NCBI GenBank assembly: GCA_033032865.1
Contig: JAWHQI010000009.1
Span: 15,097,001-15,161,000 of the forward strand
Length of the DNA stretch: 64,000 nt
Source of the DNA: Dactylorhiza incarnata
Lineage: Eukaryota; Streptophyta; Magnoliopsida; Asparagales; Orchidaceae
Reading direction: 5' to 3'
In this document: positions 19,257-29,957 of the stretch, piece by piece
How positions within the stretch are numbered: position 1 is the first letter of the stretch
Layout of the letters: the number at the start of each line of letters is the position of its first letter
Position numbers and translations under genes: made by a program
The notes under the pieces: model-generated
Told to the model about the DNA's origin: nothing
Database searches by the model: none
What the model saw: only the letters and a program-made list of their open reading frames with translations

Positions 19257-20290
19257 TGGACTTTGTGTAATACTTTTGGTCCGGCATGACTCCCAGCTCG
19301 AGTCGCCTCGCCAACAAAAAAAATCTGCTCGTCAGGTTCATCTTCAACACTTCTCTTCTTCTCCGAAGTCTCCGCATCCAGCAGCCTTTCTTCAGCAATC
19401 ATCCTCAAGTCCTGATCATAATTGACGGTTACATCCTCATGTTCCTCCGCCATATCTGCACACAACCTTTTTAAAACATTAGAATTATCACTACACAAAA
19501 GTGTAGCGTCAGTATCAGGAATAATATTGGTGCTGAGGTGAGCTATACCAAAAAGAAAAGATATGCGCCCCTCTGCAAGATGAAGGGTGGCACCTAAAGA
19601 TGTGAGTAAAGGAAGGCCGAAAACCAGTGGTGAATCTTTTTCCGACGGTCCCATCACTTGGAAATCAGCAGTAATAGAATTTCCTTCTAATGTTATTTCT
19701 ACATTGCTATCGGCCCCCACCGTAAGAACTTCTTCGCTGTTAGAAAGTTTTAGCGGCACAGCTTTCTCTCTATTTGTATGAATGTTGAATTTATCAACAT
19801 CCTTTAATGCAATGATGTTGCAAGAGGAACCCGTGTCAACCAGAACTTGAGTTGGCACGCTATTTAATTGACAATCTACTACTATCCCACCACAAAATTC
19901 CGGAGCAAGATCCGTAGAAGCTCGGCCTTGCTCCCGAGGATTATTCTCGGATTGGCTTGGGAGAGTGTCAGGCATTCTCTCGGTGATCAGCTTAGCAAGC
20001 TGGGAAATTTGGGTCTCGAAGCTTTTCACCGTGGCGCTTTGATTAGCCACAAAACACTTGGTAAAGTCAATGTGCTGATCGAGTTTGTCTTCCCACGATG
20101 CCCTCTCGTCTTGCTTTCCTTGGTGAAAAGGAGGAGGAGCATACGGCTGCGGTGGTCGACTACCACTAGCTTGCCCATCCTGTGTTTGCTGCGGGCCATC
20201 TCTCCAGCTAAAATTAGGGTGATTTCTCCACCCTGAATTGTATGTATTGGAGTATGGGGGGCCCCTCTGCTGATTTCCTAGATAGTTCAC
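19253..20290 (-). pseudogene. Gypsy gag C-terminus and aspartic protease
   Basis: A 345-codon minus-strand frame without a proper ATG. Its first part (PYSNTYNSGWRNHPNFSWRD) is the end of an Athila-type gag; after a Pro/Gln-rich linker come SQISQLAKLI and the retropepsin motif QVLVDTGSSCNIIAL with the catalytic Asp present. The frame then ends ~140 residues later without any RT sequence. It overlaps the upstream gag ORF by 4 nt in another frame. A cysteine-knuckle-like segment with GHHSFEC lies in the shifted frame just upstream at ~20340-20380, which shows that gag and this ORF were once one frame, broken near 20400. Confidence 0.85.
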
Positions 20291-21279
20291 CTCTTCGAAG
20301 GTGTTGGCAACGTAAGATTCAGCAGGGACGCTCCCCGCTTGGCACTCAAATGAGTGATGCCCTGGACACCACAGCTCTGGTAGGAAAGAACAAACATGGG
20401 GGTGGCAACTGGCGTACCTTTTCCTAATAGACCCAGCTCTTCAATTATCTTTGACATGACCCCCAATTGGGCGGAAATAGCGGTGTAAGGATCGACTTGT
20501 TGTAAACCCGCTACCACCTTCTTGGGGGTTCCTCTCCCATCGCCCCATTGGGCATTCTGCAGCGCGAGATTCTTCATAATGCTCCACATCTCATCAGGGG
20601 TTTTCCCCATCATAGATCCTCTGGCAGCGGAATCGACATTTGCCAGAATGTTGGGATCAAGAGCCCCATAAAATGTATTGACTAGGGCCCAGAGAGTGAT
20701 TTCGTGATGAGGACATCTCCTCAACAACTCATTAAATCTCTCCCAGGCCTCAACTAGGGACTCCTGATCACGCTGCCGAAATGTGTGGATTTCAGTGTGG
20801 ATTGCTAAAAGTTTTGCAGCCGGGAAGAATTTTGTAAGGAAAGTATTCATAAGATCGGTCCAAGATGTGATACTTCCGGATGGGATAGAAAAAACCCAGG
20901 ATTTGGCCATATCCCTCAATATAAAAGGGAAGAGCTTCATCCGCATTGTGTCATCAGACACCCCATGAATTCGGAACGTATCACAGATTTCAAGGAAGCT
21001 GAAAATATGCTGATGCGGGTCCTCCAGAGGAAGGCCGCCAAACTGAACAGAATTTCGAAGCATGTTCAAAATGGAGGGCCTGATCTCAAAGTTCGGGTTG
21101 TTGATGGTCGGGCTCAACGTGAGATATACACTGCCCATGGTAGGGGCAGTGCACTCATACATTGTGCGAGCTATCGACTGCTCCACTTCATCCTCCACCT
21201 GAACATTTAGATCAAGGTTCCCGTCCGGATTTAAATTATCCCAAGCATGTTGGAGGGGATTGGGGTTAATATTAGCCAT
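20287..21279 (-). CDS. Gypsy (Athila-like) gag
   Basis: 330 codons from a good ATG (MANINPNPLQ). Residues ~85-230 form a retrotransposon gag capsid domain: FSFLEICDTFRIHGVSDD, MKLFPFILRDMAKSWVFS, WTDLMNTFLTKFFPAAK, FRQRDQESLVEAWERFNELL and the Athila-like RCPHHEITLWALVNTFYGAL. KTPDEMWSIMKNLALQNAQW follows. Gag would assemble the particle that packages element RNA. The C-terminal ~35 residues are out of frame because of the indel near 20400; otherwise the ORF is complete, which is unusual among elements this diverged. Confidence 0.88.
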   Translation of the reverse strand: MANINPNPLQHAWDNLNPDGNLDLNVQVEDEVEQSIARTMYECTAPTMGSVYLTLSPTINNPNFEIRPSILNMLRNSVQFGGLPLEDPHQHIFSFLEICDTFRIHGVSDDTMRMKLFPFILRDMAKSWVFSIPSGSITSWTDLMNTFLTKFFPAAKLLAIHTEIHTFRQRDQESLVEAWERFNELLRRCPHHEITLWALVNTFYGALDPNILANVDSAARGSMMGKTPDEMWSIMKNLALQNAQWGDGRGTPKKVVAGLQQVDPYTAISAQLGVMSKIIEELGLLGKGTPVATPMFVLSYQSCGVQGITHLSAKRGASLLNLTLPTPSKR

Positions 21280-21507
21280 GACCTAAGCTTGCTCTCGTCT
21301 CCGATTTCGCAATGTACACTCAATTTCAAGGTCAATAGGGTCTAATACACCCTTTCTCTTTTCCAGGGTACCGGTCACAAATAAAACACGAGATAACTAA
21401 AAAGAAAATTTTCAAACAGAAAAATACAATAACTAGAAATGTGATAAACAAAGGAGAGAACACAATCTCAGGATTTCTTCCAAACAACGAATCACACGTG
21501 TCGTGTT
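21280..21507 (-). other. Gypsy 5' leader
   Basis: Short untranslated region between the primer site and gag; no ORF of note. Confidence 0.55.
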
Positions 21508-21524
21508 CCCCGACAACGGCGCCA
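21508..21524 (-). promoter_or_regulatory. Primer-binding site of the gypsy element
   Basis: On the minus strand TGGCGCCGTTGTCGGGG lies 6 nt from the LTR. It matches, with one difference, the TGGCGCCGTTGCCGGGG site common in Athila/Tat-type elements (tRNA-Asp-like, from memory). Confidence 0.85.
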
Positions 21525-21530
21525 AAAACT

Positions 21531-23124
21531 TGACGCGATGTTCCGCCGCACCGCTATAGGCAGGAGAGAGACTGCAGTCCAAACGACAATGAACCAGTCG
21601 TTGTCAAGTAATAAATAAAACGGGAATAGATCCCCAAGTATCGAATCTCACGTTGAACACGACAGAGTGGATTAATCGTTTGAGGAGAGACTTGAGATTG
21701 AAGTCTCTTAAGTCGGGGTTTAACGAGGGGTTTTGGTTTCGGATTACAGCTAATGCGGAAAAAAGAAACTTGAAACTATGTGGGTCGCCTACACCGCTTC
21801 GCGCCTCCACGGGTCGCAAACCTCCGCGTCGCTCGTTGCACCTAGCAAATGCTCAGGTCAACCTTTCTCTCAACGTCAACACAAGAACTCAAATGGAAAG
21901 TAACACATACAACACAAGAGGTTAGGCCTCCTAAGCAACTCAAAGGAACATGACACACAATAAATCACAGAGATTTGCATATAAGAAAAACCATTTCCAC
22001 AACCATCATCATAAATAGAAGAACACAACCATTCAACTACCAAATGTGCGAAAAAAGAAGAGAAGATACAAACATTGCTCGAGACTATTCCGTGGTTGCA
22101 GTGGAAACTCCGGAGGAACACTCCTTTGAAGCTCCGATCGTCGGCTATCGTCCGGGATCCTTGAAGTTGTCACCCTTCTAACCCGTCTTCTCGAGAGAAT
22201 GCACTGTCCACGTCTCCACCTCAGGTCCTAGTTTGCGGAGAGGAAATGAAGGCTTGATCTTTACTTGGATGCTCTTGGATGATGGAGAGAGCTTAGGGGA
22301 TGATCCCTAACCCTTGGAGGAAGAAAAATCGCCTCTAGGGCGTTGATTGCGAAAGAGTTTCGGAGGGAAAATCGCGGATTCCGTCATTCCCGTCAAATCC
22401 CATATTTATAGGCTTCATAAATGAAGAACGCGCACGAGTAGATGCACGTCCACTGGTCGCGCGCTAAGGAAAGTCCAGTACTCGTTCGCCAAGGAACCTG
22501 CACCAAAAATATCAGAAAGATAAGCGCGCACGAGTAGGCGCACGACCACTGGTCGTGCGCTAAGGAATGTCCTCTACTCGTGCGCGACGAAACATTCGTC
22601 GAGAAGAACTGGTGGGAGGCAAAAACGTCGAGAAGAATCGAGGAGATTTTTAAGACACGGCCACTGGTCGTGTGCGAAGAAATCCACTGATCGTGCGCGA
22701 AGAAGAGCCAGTACTCGTGCGAGTCACTGGAAATTTCGTCCAAATAGTGCGCACGACCACTGGTCGTGCGCGAAGACTCCACTGATCGTGCGTGAAGTAA
22801 AACGCACGATCAGTGGCCATCAATGCGAAATGGGCCGAAACTCTCCGAAAATCCACACAAGTCTGTACCTGCATGAAACACAGCCATACCCACCAGAACA
22901 ATGCATCCACATAGACAAACGTAAAGCTAAATAGAAAGAGAAGGATATGAAATCTCCTTCATGCAAGGAATGACCTAAACTAAGCTCCAAATAGCTAAAA
23001 CTTGCTCAATGGACTATAAACTACAAACAGAGATTTTATGCTAAAATCAAATGAAAGATGAGCGAAAAGAGATGAAACTGAGCTATTAAAGGAGCCTAAA
23101 ATACTATATAAAATGCGCTCATCT
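21531..23124 (-). repeat. Gypsy 5' LTR
   Basis: Aligns with 7441-9028 along its whole length, including the palindrome cluster (22430-22810). The outer terminal base is T where the other LTR has A (gctcatct against gctcatca), so the terminal dinucleotide is mutated. The flank is the TSD gtgcc. Confidence 0.93.
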
Positions 23125-24070
23125 GTGCCTATAGGCGATGATACCCCTCTTCAGATATATTGCAACCGTCCTAAAAATCCCAGATTCAGAAGAAGAATTA
23201 GCAAGGTGTGCAAAGCGTGATGATGAAGGAGGTTTAGAGGCCCAGTCAGGCTTCACATGAACAACCCAACAAGTGTCCTTCATGTGGCCCCGACTCCCGT
23301 AATGGGTGCAATGTCTCGTGTCGGTGTCACGACCACGTCCAGAGCGGCTTCCATGGCTACTCCCCTTCCACCACGAGAAGGAAGAGCCATCGGATCCCCA
23401 GAGGAAACATGCAGTGCAAAAGAGGTAGTGGTACTGGCTGTTTAGGCTTTGGTCAGACGATGGTACACACTAGCAGTCTTCAGAGTGGAGGGATTCGCTA
23501 GCATTTAAGTTTTTTTTGTAGAGAAATTCAGATCAAGGTCATTTAGTAGCCAAAGTAGTACAATGTGCTCATGTTGGGCCTGGTGCTCCTCCATGGTAGA
23601 AGGGATCTCCCAAAGATCCAAGATCTCATGAGTAAGGACCTTCCATTTTGCAAAGTACTCGGTGACTGAACGTGCCCCTTGTCCCAGTTCAGCCATCTTG
23701 GGGAAGAGTTCACCTAGACGAGTGAGGTTGTTCGCTTTGGATAACATCATATATAAGGTATCTCATAGTTCCTTAGTACTGTCACAGTTTTTGCACATTT
23801 GTTGAACTGAGGGATCCATGGAGCTCAGTAGAAGAGTGAAGATCCGACAATCATAACTATACCAATCCTCGTACTCTTGACTTCCCACAATATGAATTGG
23901 GAGTCAGAGTAAGGTGGTGCAGACGTCGTATGCCCGATAGGGACATAGCGACCCCCTTTTTCCACAATTGAAAGTTTGAGGAGGTAAGGATAATAGTAGC
24001 AAGTCTCGCATTAGGAGGAAATGTATTGTTGCAATCCCCTGGGGTACGGTCGTTGGAGCGGTGCTGGTAA
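23125..24070 (-). pseudogene. Copia A gag (right of the gypsy insertion)
   Basis: 23505-23750 contains MMLSKANNLTRLGELFPKMAE and SVTEYFAKWKVLTHEILDLW, a UBN2-type gag. 23260-23340 read on the minus strand gives a knuckle-like CTHYGSRGHMKDTCW, in which the second Cys is Tyr. 23820-24070 has the N-terminal NFQLWKKGVAMSLSG-type block in a different frame. Several frameshifts and stops. Confidence 0.78.
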
Positions 24071-24664
24071 CTGAGGATGACATGACGTAGATGTAGATGT
24101 AGATCAAAAGGCTGTATTGGAATCGTAGATGAGAGGGAGCGGATCGTCTAATTCAGATCAGAGAGGGAGCAGATCGTCGATGAGAGGGAGCATCGGTCTG
24201 TACAGGTAGTAGCAGCTTCTGTTGATCGACATCACTGAGCACGGTCGATGTCAGCAGACATCAACAACAACGACATATAAGGCTTCTTCTTCGTCTGGCG
24301 TCGTCTTCATCTGGCGTCGTCTTCCTTTGGCGTCGTCTTCATCAGGCGTCGTCTTCGTCTGGCGTCATCTTCGTTTGGTTTCGTCTTCATTTAGCGTCGT
24401 CTTCGTCTGGCGTCGTCTTCGCCTGGCGTGATCTTCGTCGATCGACAGAAGTGAAAGTCGCGTCGATCGTCTTTGTCGATCGTCATTGTCGATCGGCAAC
24501 TGCGGGACACACAAGTGTCATCTTCGTTGGAGACGATCAGAGAGACGTCGTCATCGTCGATCGACAATGGAAACTGGAGGAAATGGGAGTTACGCTGGCG
24601 TCTTCGTCGATCGTAGAGGATGCGGGATTTTCTTTTCGGAGAGCGGCGGGCTACGCCCTATTTT
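24071..24664 (-). other. Copia A 5' leader
   Basis: Between gag and the primer site. Its main content is the 16 bp tandem array listed separately, plus cgatcg-rich sequence. Plus-strand ORFs (e.g. 24222-24431) are translations of the array. Confidence 0.55.
24299..24442. repeat. 16 bp minisatellite in the copia A leader
   Basis: Nine consecutive 16-base units of the type cgtcgtcttcgtctgg with one to four changes each. A partial unit precedes them. Confidence 0.85.
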
Positions 24665-24676
24665 GCTCTTATACCA
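24665..24676 (-). promoter_or_regulatory. Primer-binding site of copia A
   Basis: TGGTATAAGAGC on the minus strand, adjacent to the LTR: one mismatch from the initiator-Met complement TGGTATCAGAGC. Confidence 0.85.
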
Positions 24677-24796
24677 TGTTATAAATGACTTGATACCTCA
24701 ATAGAGGTACAAGAGTTTATTTATATAGAGCAAGTGTGTTACATAATGTGTACAATAAATTCAAAATTCATAATATATGAAACAACAATCCTAACA
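24677..24796 (-). repeat. Copia A 5' LTR, 120 bp
   Basis: TGTTAGGATTGTTG...TTTATAACA on the minus strand, with a TATA-like CTCTATATAAATAAA. Pairs with 4106-4213. Confidence 0.88.
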
Positions 24797-27700
24797 TGAA
24801 TCATTACAAATACAAAAACTTGACTACTGGAAACTACAACGGTCATTATCCTGACATAATAATGTCGGCAGTGCACCGATCTTAGTAATATAAAATAGTG
24901 GATTCCCACCGAGTATCGACTCACGTGGAGCGCGGGTGAAGATATGAGAATGTCCTATACCTTTGGCTATCTAAGCGAATAATAATGAGGATGTCATATA
25001 CCTTTGGCATGTTACATTAATCTTTATTTCAAAGGTGGAGGCGAGCAATGTGGTGATCATAAGTCCCTGACATAATAATATCATCTGACGTAGAATGATT
25101 ACATGTACTACGACAGAACTGTATCCTCAAGAGTTCGATACTTTGTTTCTCAAATCAGACACGAGGTGATTGTTTAAGGCCATATAGAGGCGGCTCGGCC
25201 CGGGAAGCGCTGGCAACATCTTAAGGCAACATCCATGTCCTTTAGGCATTTGTATGCCAGATGGAGGAGTCGTATAAATTTCTTCCTTCAATTTTCCACG
25301 AAGGAATGCATTCTTCGGATCAAGTTAGTGTAGTTGGTAATATTTGTGAGCACCAATAGATAAGAGAATTGTAACATAATTAAGTTTAGCAACATGTGCA
25401 AATGTCTCATGAAAGTAGAACTCATTAATTTGCGTAAAATTTTTGGCAATCAGTTTTGCTTTATATCTAATAAGAGTGTCATCTTTAAGATAATTGATAG
25501 TGTATATCCATCTACATCCAACAACATGATGCCCCTATGGAATATGAACAATCTCTAAGTATCTTGCCTCTAAAGGGCTTCAATCTCCACTTCCATAGCT
25601 TTCCTCTAACGAGGATTCGACATTGCATCTGAAAATTATTATGAATGACAATAGGGGAAATGAAAGCAAGGTAGGATTTCAAAGATAGAGAGATAAAGTG
25701 ATATCCAACCTTTGTCTCAATATGGTATCTAGTAGGATCACTATGAATTTGAACAGGAGAAGACATATCTCCTTGAGTGAGTCTCAATGTTCAGATCTGG
25801 TGGAGTGAGGATGGAAGGTGGAATATGATTATTAACGTACTGATCTGAACATCTGATTTGCTTCCTTTGGTAAACTTGAAGTTCTTTTTGCTATTGTAGA
25901 CACGCATGTTTTTAGCGTAGACTTCATTCTCAGTCAACATGTTCATGCTACTGGAAGATAGAACATTCACAAAGGCAGGTAGAAGAGGTATTATACAACT
26001 CTCATTTTCATTATTAACTTGAAATTTATCTGTTTCCCTTCCTCAGTAAAATGTAGTATGTTCAAAGAAAGTGACATATTTGGATATAATCCTTCTATGT
26101 GATTGTAAATAGTAACACCTGTACCTTTTTTGGTTAGCATCATACCCAACAAAAACATATTTGATAGCTTGTGGACCCAGTTTATCCTTATTTGGGCAAC
26201 GATATGCACAAATGCAACACATCTAAATTCCTTTAGGTGGGAGATTAAATAGGGGAAGACTTGGATAGAGTAGTCTCAACGGGCTCTTACCCCCGGACCT
26301 ATTTGACAATTTTAGACGACATTTGATTAAACAGATAGAATGCAGTAAGAACACCTTCATCCCATAGTCCCTTAGGGAAGTGCATCTTTTTTAACAAGCA
26401 CCTACTAGTTTCAATAACGTTATAGTTCTTTCTTTCTGAACTCCATTATGCTGAGGAGTTTCAGAACATGAAGTTTGGAAGACAATGCCATTGTCTCCCA
26501 AGAATATCTGAAGTTCTTCACCAGTAAATCTGCCTCCATTATCACTCCTTAGGTTTTTAATTTGGGCACCAAATTCGTTCTTCCCATAATGATAAAATAA
26601 TTAAAATAGTTCATTCAGTTCACTTTTTTTTCATAAGATAGACCCAAGTAAAGCAAATGTAATCATAGATGAATGAAACAAAATAACGCAATCCATTCGC
26701 AGAGGAAATCGAAGAAGTCTATACAAGCGCACAAGATTGACCTTCAATTCTAGTGGTAATACCATCAAAATGAATAGGAAAAACAGGTGCTAGGGTCTTC
26801 AAATTAGCACGCACAAAACGTTTATGCCACAAATCTGTACTTGAGGATTTATGAGCACCAAACAATTATCCAATATCCATGATAATATATACTTTGCATG
26901 ACTCAGGTTCACAACCAATCGTTCTCCCACTCGCCAAATCCTGAAATATACAATGAAAAGCAAAGGAGATAATAAAGCGGTTAAGTTGTTTGGTTAAACA
27001 ACTCATAAAAAGTAAGTTTGTAGGGAATGTCAGAACACTTATAACAAATTTGAGATGAATATTAGGAGAGACTTGAATGATCCCTTTTTCCGTCACAGAT
27101 GCAGACGACCAATCAACAAGTCGAACACTGCATAGGAAGGTGAGAAAGTAGTAATCTCACTAGAGATCCTATCGTATGATCAGAGGCCCCAGAGTCAATT
27201 ATCCAGGGTATGTGAGGCTTATAGTCGATAGAGATGTTGTTTGAGCATGAACAATATTAGATGTGTCCTCTACAGGGGATCTCCCAATATTGGCCTTCAG
27301 TTAACTCTCTAATTAAACTTTCATTTTTAGTCATTAGTTGTCATTTATTGTTTAAGATGCCATGCATAGCGGTTTGGGGTCTAACATATCTCCCATCTGA
27401 CCACGTATCCATCTTGTTGGAACCAAGTTGGCGTGCAAGTCCCAACACTTTTCTTTCTGATGTGCCCTCTTTCTCCAGTAGGGACACTCCATCTAACTCT
27501 TAGTTTCCTGTCTTTTAGGCTCCAAGCTTCTAGTTGTCCACTTTTTTTGTTCGACAATAAAAGCGAATTTGTTATATCCTACATTCACTTCAGTATGATG
27601 AGAGTTTATACGGCTAACCTCTTCCCGAATTTAATGTGTGGTAATCTCCAAATCAAGAACAAAATCTCTTCTCAACATTTGAACATTCTGAAATTGAAGC

Positions 27701-28664
27701 TCTGGATGCAGGCCAGGAAGAAGTTCAAAGATTCTTTGCATAAACTCAATTTTGTAGTCCTTGATAGTTTGAATAGTTGAGCATTGATCAATATCTTCCC
27801 ACTTATGGGTTATTTACTATAATACTCCTCAAAGTCATTCATATTCGTTATGTGTGTCTGCTCTGTTTGAAATTGATAGATCCTTGCCAAGTGTTTCTTT
27901 TTTGAATAGTTTCTTTCAACTAATTCCCGCATCTCCTTAGTGGTTTGACAGACAAGAATTTGTTAGCAATCTTGAGTTCTATAGAGTTGAGAAGTCAATT
28001 AATCACCATGAGGTTCTCTCCTTCCCATTCTCATAAGTGGGGTCCGTCTTGGTAGGAGCAAGTTTGAATCCAGTAATAAATCCAAGTCTTCTACGACTCA
28101 ATAAATATTCGCATAGACTGAGCCCATAGAAGGTGGTTCCAACTATTCAATCTAATGAAAGTCACGCCATGTGAGAAGTCCACATTCGGATTTCCTCCAT
28201 ATAATTTAGTTTGATTACCCGACCCTTCAAGGACGACAACACTCTTAAATGTGTCCTCCAAATGGGGAGGACATGAAGATGCACTCCTATAACAAGAAGC
28301 CACACCGATGGAGAGTGAAGTGGAAAAGCAACAATGGTGAGCAAGAACTGGATAGGAAGGTCTCCTCCACGACGTCCGAAGACGAAGATGCAGAGAGGAA
28401 ATGGGGTCTGGAGCATGTAGATCGCAGAAGATGTTGAAGGTTGCATGTTCGGTTCACGTCGAGTTCACCATGGTATTAGAGACTGATTGTAGAAGCACAC
28501 ATCCAGGAGAAAGCCATTGAAGTAGAGACCCGTCGAAACGTCAATTTCATCGAGGAAAATGATATGATGAAGCAGAATACCCGTCCAACGAAGTAGAGAA
28601 TGACGAAGGGAGCAACGTCACCAATCGAGGGGACCGCGGATCCCAGACCATAGTTCTGATACCA
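24797..28664 (-). pseudogene. Copia B, right fragment: RT N-terminus, integrase, protease and gag
   Basis: Minus-strand order from right to left: primer site (28654-28664), gag, knuckle, protease, GAG-pre-integrase, integrase, RT start. Recognisable words: gag start FIRLNSWNHLLWAQSMRIF (28091-28303); damaged knuckle CPYWRKRAHQKEKCW (~27450); protease region ~27190-27215; integrase C-terminus NKDKLGPQAIKYVFVGY-like (~26140-26200); an RT segment with LDPKNAFLRGKLKEEIY (~25280-25330). All frames are heavily interrupted, so this is an old copy. 24797-25030 itself shows no copia similarity. Confidence 0.75.
28654..28664 (-). promoter_or_regulatory. Primer-binding site of copia B
   Basis: TGGTATCAGAA on the minus strand directly after the LTR end CCAACA; initiator-Met type. 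Confidence 0.85.
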
Positions 28665-29957
28665 TGTTGGAGAGAACGCGCCTTTAGATTGTTTGGTTGT
28701 CATCAGTTTCCCTCACAACCACCGGGAAAAAATGTTAAATGAATCCCTAGTCACTTCTGATGATATGATCACCCCTTGGTGAGCCTAAGACAACTTGCCT
28801 TTTTAACACATTTTCCCTATTTGTTGGGAATAAAAGGAAGTTTGCAAATGTGTTGTTTTGATTACGAAGTCCACATACGATTGAAAGGGCACATTACAAA
28901 GATTAACTTTATGGTAGCTCATGAGATATGTCAATTATTAACATTACAATTGACAAAAAAGAATGTCTTCTTGCCACAAACATATGGAAGAGCTAATCAT
29001 GTTGGGATTAGAATTTATGCCATCTTGGTCTCCAACTATGGTAAAGGGGCATGCTTTTGTTCTACTTCAATTCGTAAATAAATTTACTTGTTTTTAGAGA
29101 CGTCTTACATAATCAGTTTGGGAGGAATCACATGGGCCAACCAACTTGTCCAGGGGTAATGGGGCGGATGTGAACATTTTTATGCGATATTGTTAATGTG
29201 GCTCAAGCGTTGAGACAGATACTGTCTTGGAAACATTGGTGATAGAGGTCCCGTTGATCTATTTATCAACATAGGCATTGTTGATGGAGGCATTGTTGTT
29301 GTTGATTTTATTATTCACCACTAATTATGGGTAAGAGAATATAACATCTTAAGAAGGTTAAACAGTAGGATAATCATTAACATGAATACTCAAAAAATAT
29401 TGAATTTGTAAATCGTATATATTTGCCAACCAACTCCTAAATATATCAGTCTCTTCTTCACTCCCCATGAAACTGAAAAGTTATAGTCTGTTAAGACTGT
29501 CTAAATGAGTTCTCTCTTTATAATTAATAGGAGTTTCCCTAACTGTGATTGAATAAGTTGAATTCCCAAACTGGAGTTCAGCAAGAATGATCCATTATTA
29601 TGGCGTGGAAGCCAACCTGGTACGACTCGTTGTTGTGAACTATTTAACTAGGATGAATCAAACTGTGTTATCATGAAATTGATTGTTAAGAGCTTTCAGA
29701 CAATAATCATATATATCCTGAATTGCATCAGTTGATAGGATTTTTATTGAGTTGAATGTTGAATAGGTTTGGTAAGTTAGATTTGAGTCAAACTTTTCCT
29801 CATGGGATTAGTTTTTTGGATATCGGACGCATGGCCCTTCAGCTAAATAGGAATCAAAATATATTTAATCCTACTAATTTAAGGAATTTACAATTTATTT
29901 CCCTTAGTTCTAGCATTTCGTAAAATAAAGGTAAATTATATTTTTCTATACTCTCCC
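28665..29957 (-). other. Copia B 5' LTR and unassigned DNA up to copia D
   Basis: The copia B LTR begins at 28665 (tgttggagag on the plus strand), but its partner is outside the window, so its outer edge cannot be fixed. A 101-codon plus-strand frame at 28776-29081 has no recognised domain. 29090-29950 is AT-rich without coding signal; its left part may include the LTR end and its right part the 3' LTR of copia D. Confidence 0.45.

Larger units (their letters stand above)
7441..23124 (-). mobile_element. Gag-only gypsy-type LTR element inserted in copia A
   Basis: Two ~1.59 kb LTRs (7441-9028 and 21531-23124) enclose, on the minus strand, a primer site (21508-21524), a gag-protease region (19253-21279), a short unidentified ORF, a DNA transposon (10495-18510), ~1.4 kb of non-coding DNA and a polypurine tract. 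No reverse transcriptase, RNase H or integrase segment can be found between 9029 and 10480 or 18511 and 19253. The gag resembles Athila-lineage gag. The element therefore fits the non-autonomous terminal-repeat-with-gag (TR-GAG/LARD-like) type. The LTRs differ at roughly a dozen of the first 130 positions, so the insertion is not very young. Confidence 0.9.
4106..24796 (-). mobile_element. Copia A: LTR retrotransposon interrupted by a gypsy insertion
   Basis: Matching ~110-120 bp LTRs lie at 4106-4213 and 24677-24796. Coding order on the minus strand is 5' LTR, primer site (24665-24676), leader, gag (23125-24070), [insertion 7441-23124], GAG-pre-integrase, integrase, RT, RNase H, polypurine tract (pure G on the sense strand), 3' LTR. 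The two halves abut exactly at the gypsy TSD gtgcc (7436-7440 and 23125-23129). Copia A itself sits in copia B. Its flanks do not show a clean 5 bp TSD. Confidence 0.85.

Noticed and set aside
7441..23124. Possible env-like ORF defining an endogenous retrovirus-type Athila
   Set aside because: No transmembrane or env-like frame exists in 9029-10480 or 18511-19253.
28776..29081. 101-codon plus-strand ORF as a host gene
   Set aside because: No domain, no promoter or splice evidence; lies at the copia B LTR.
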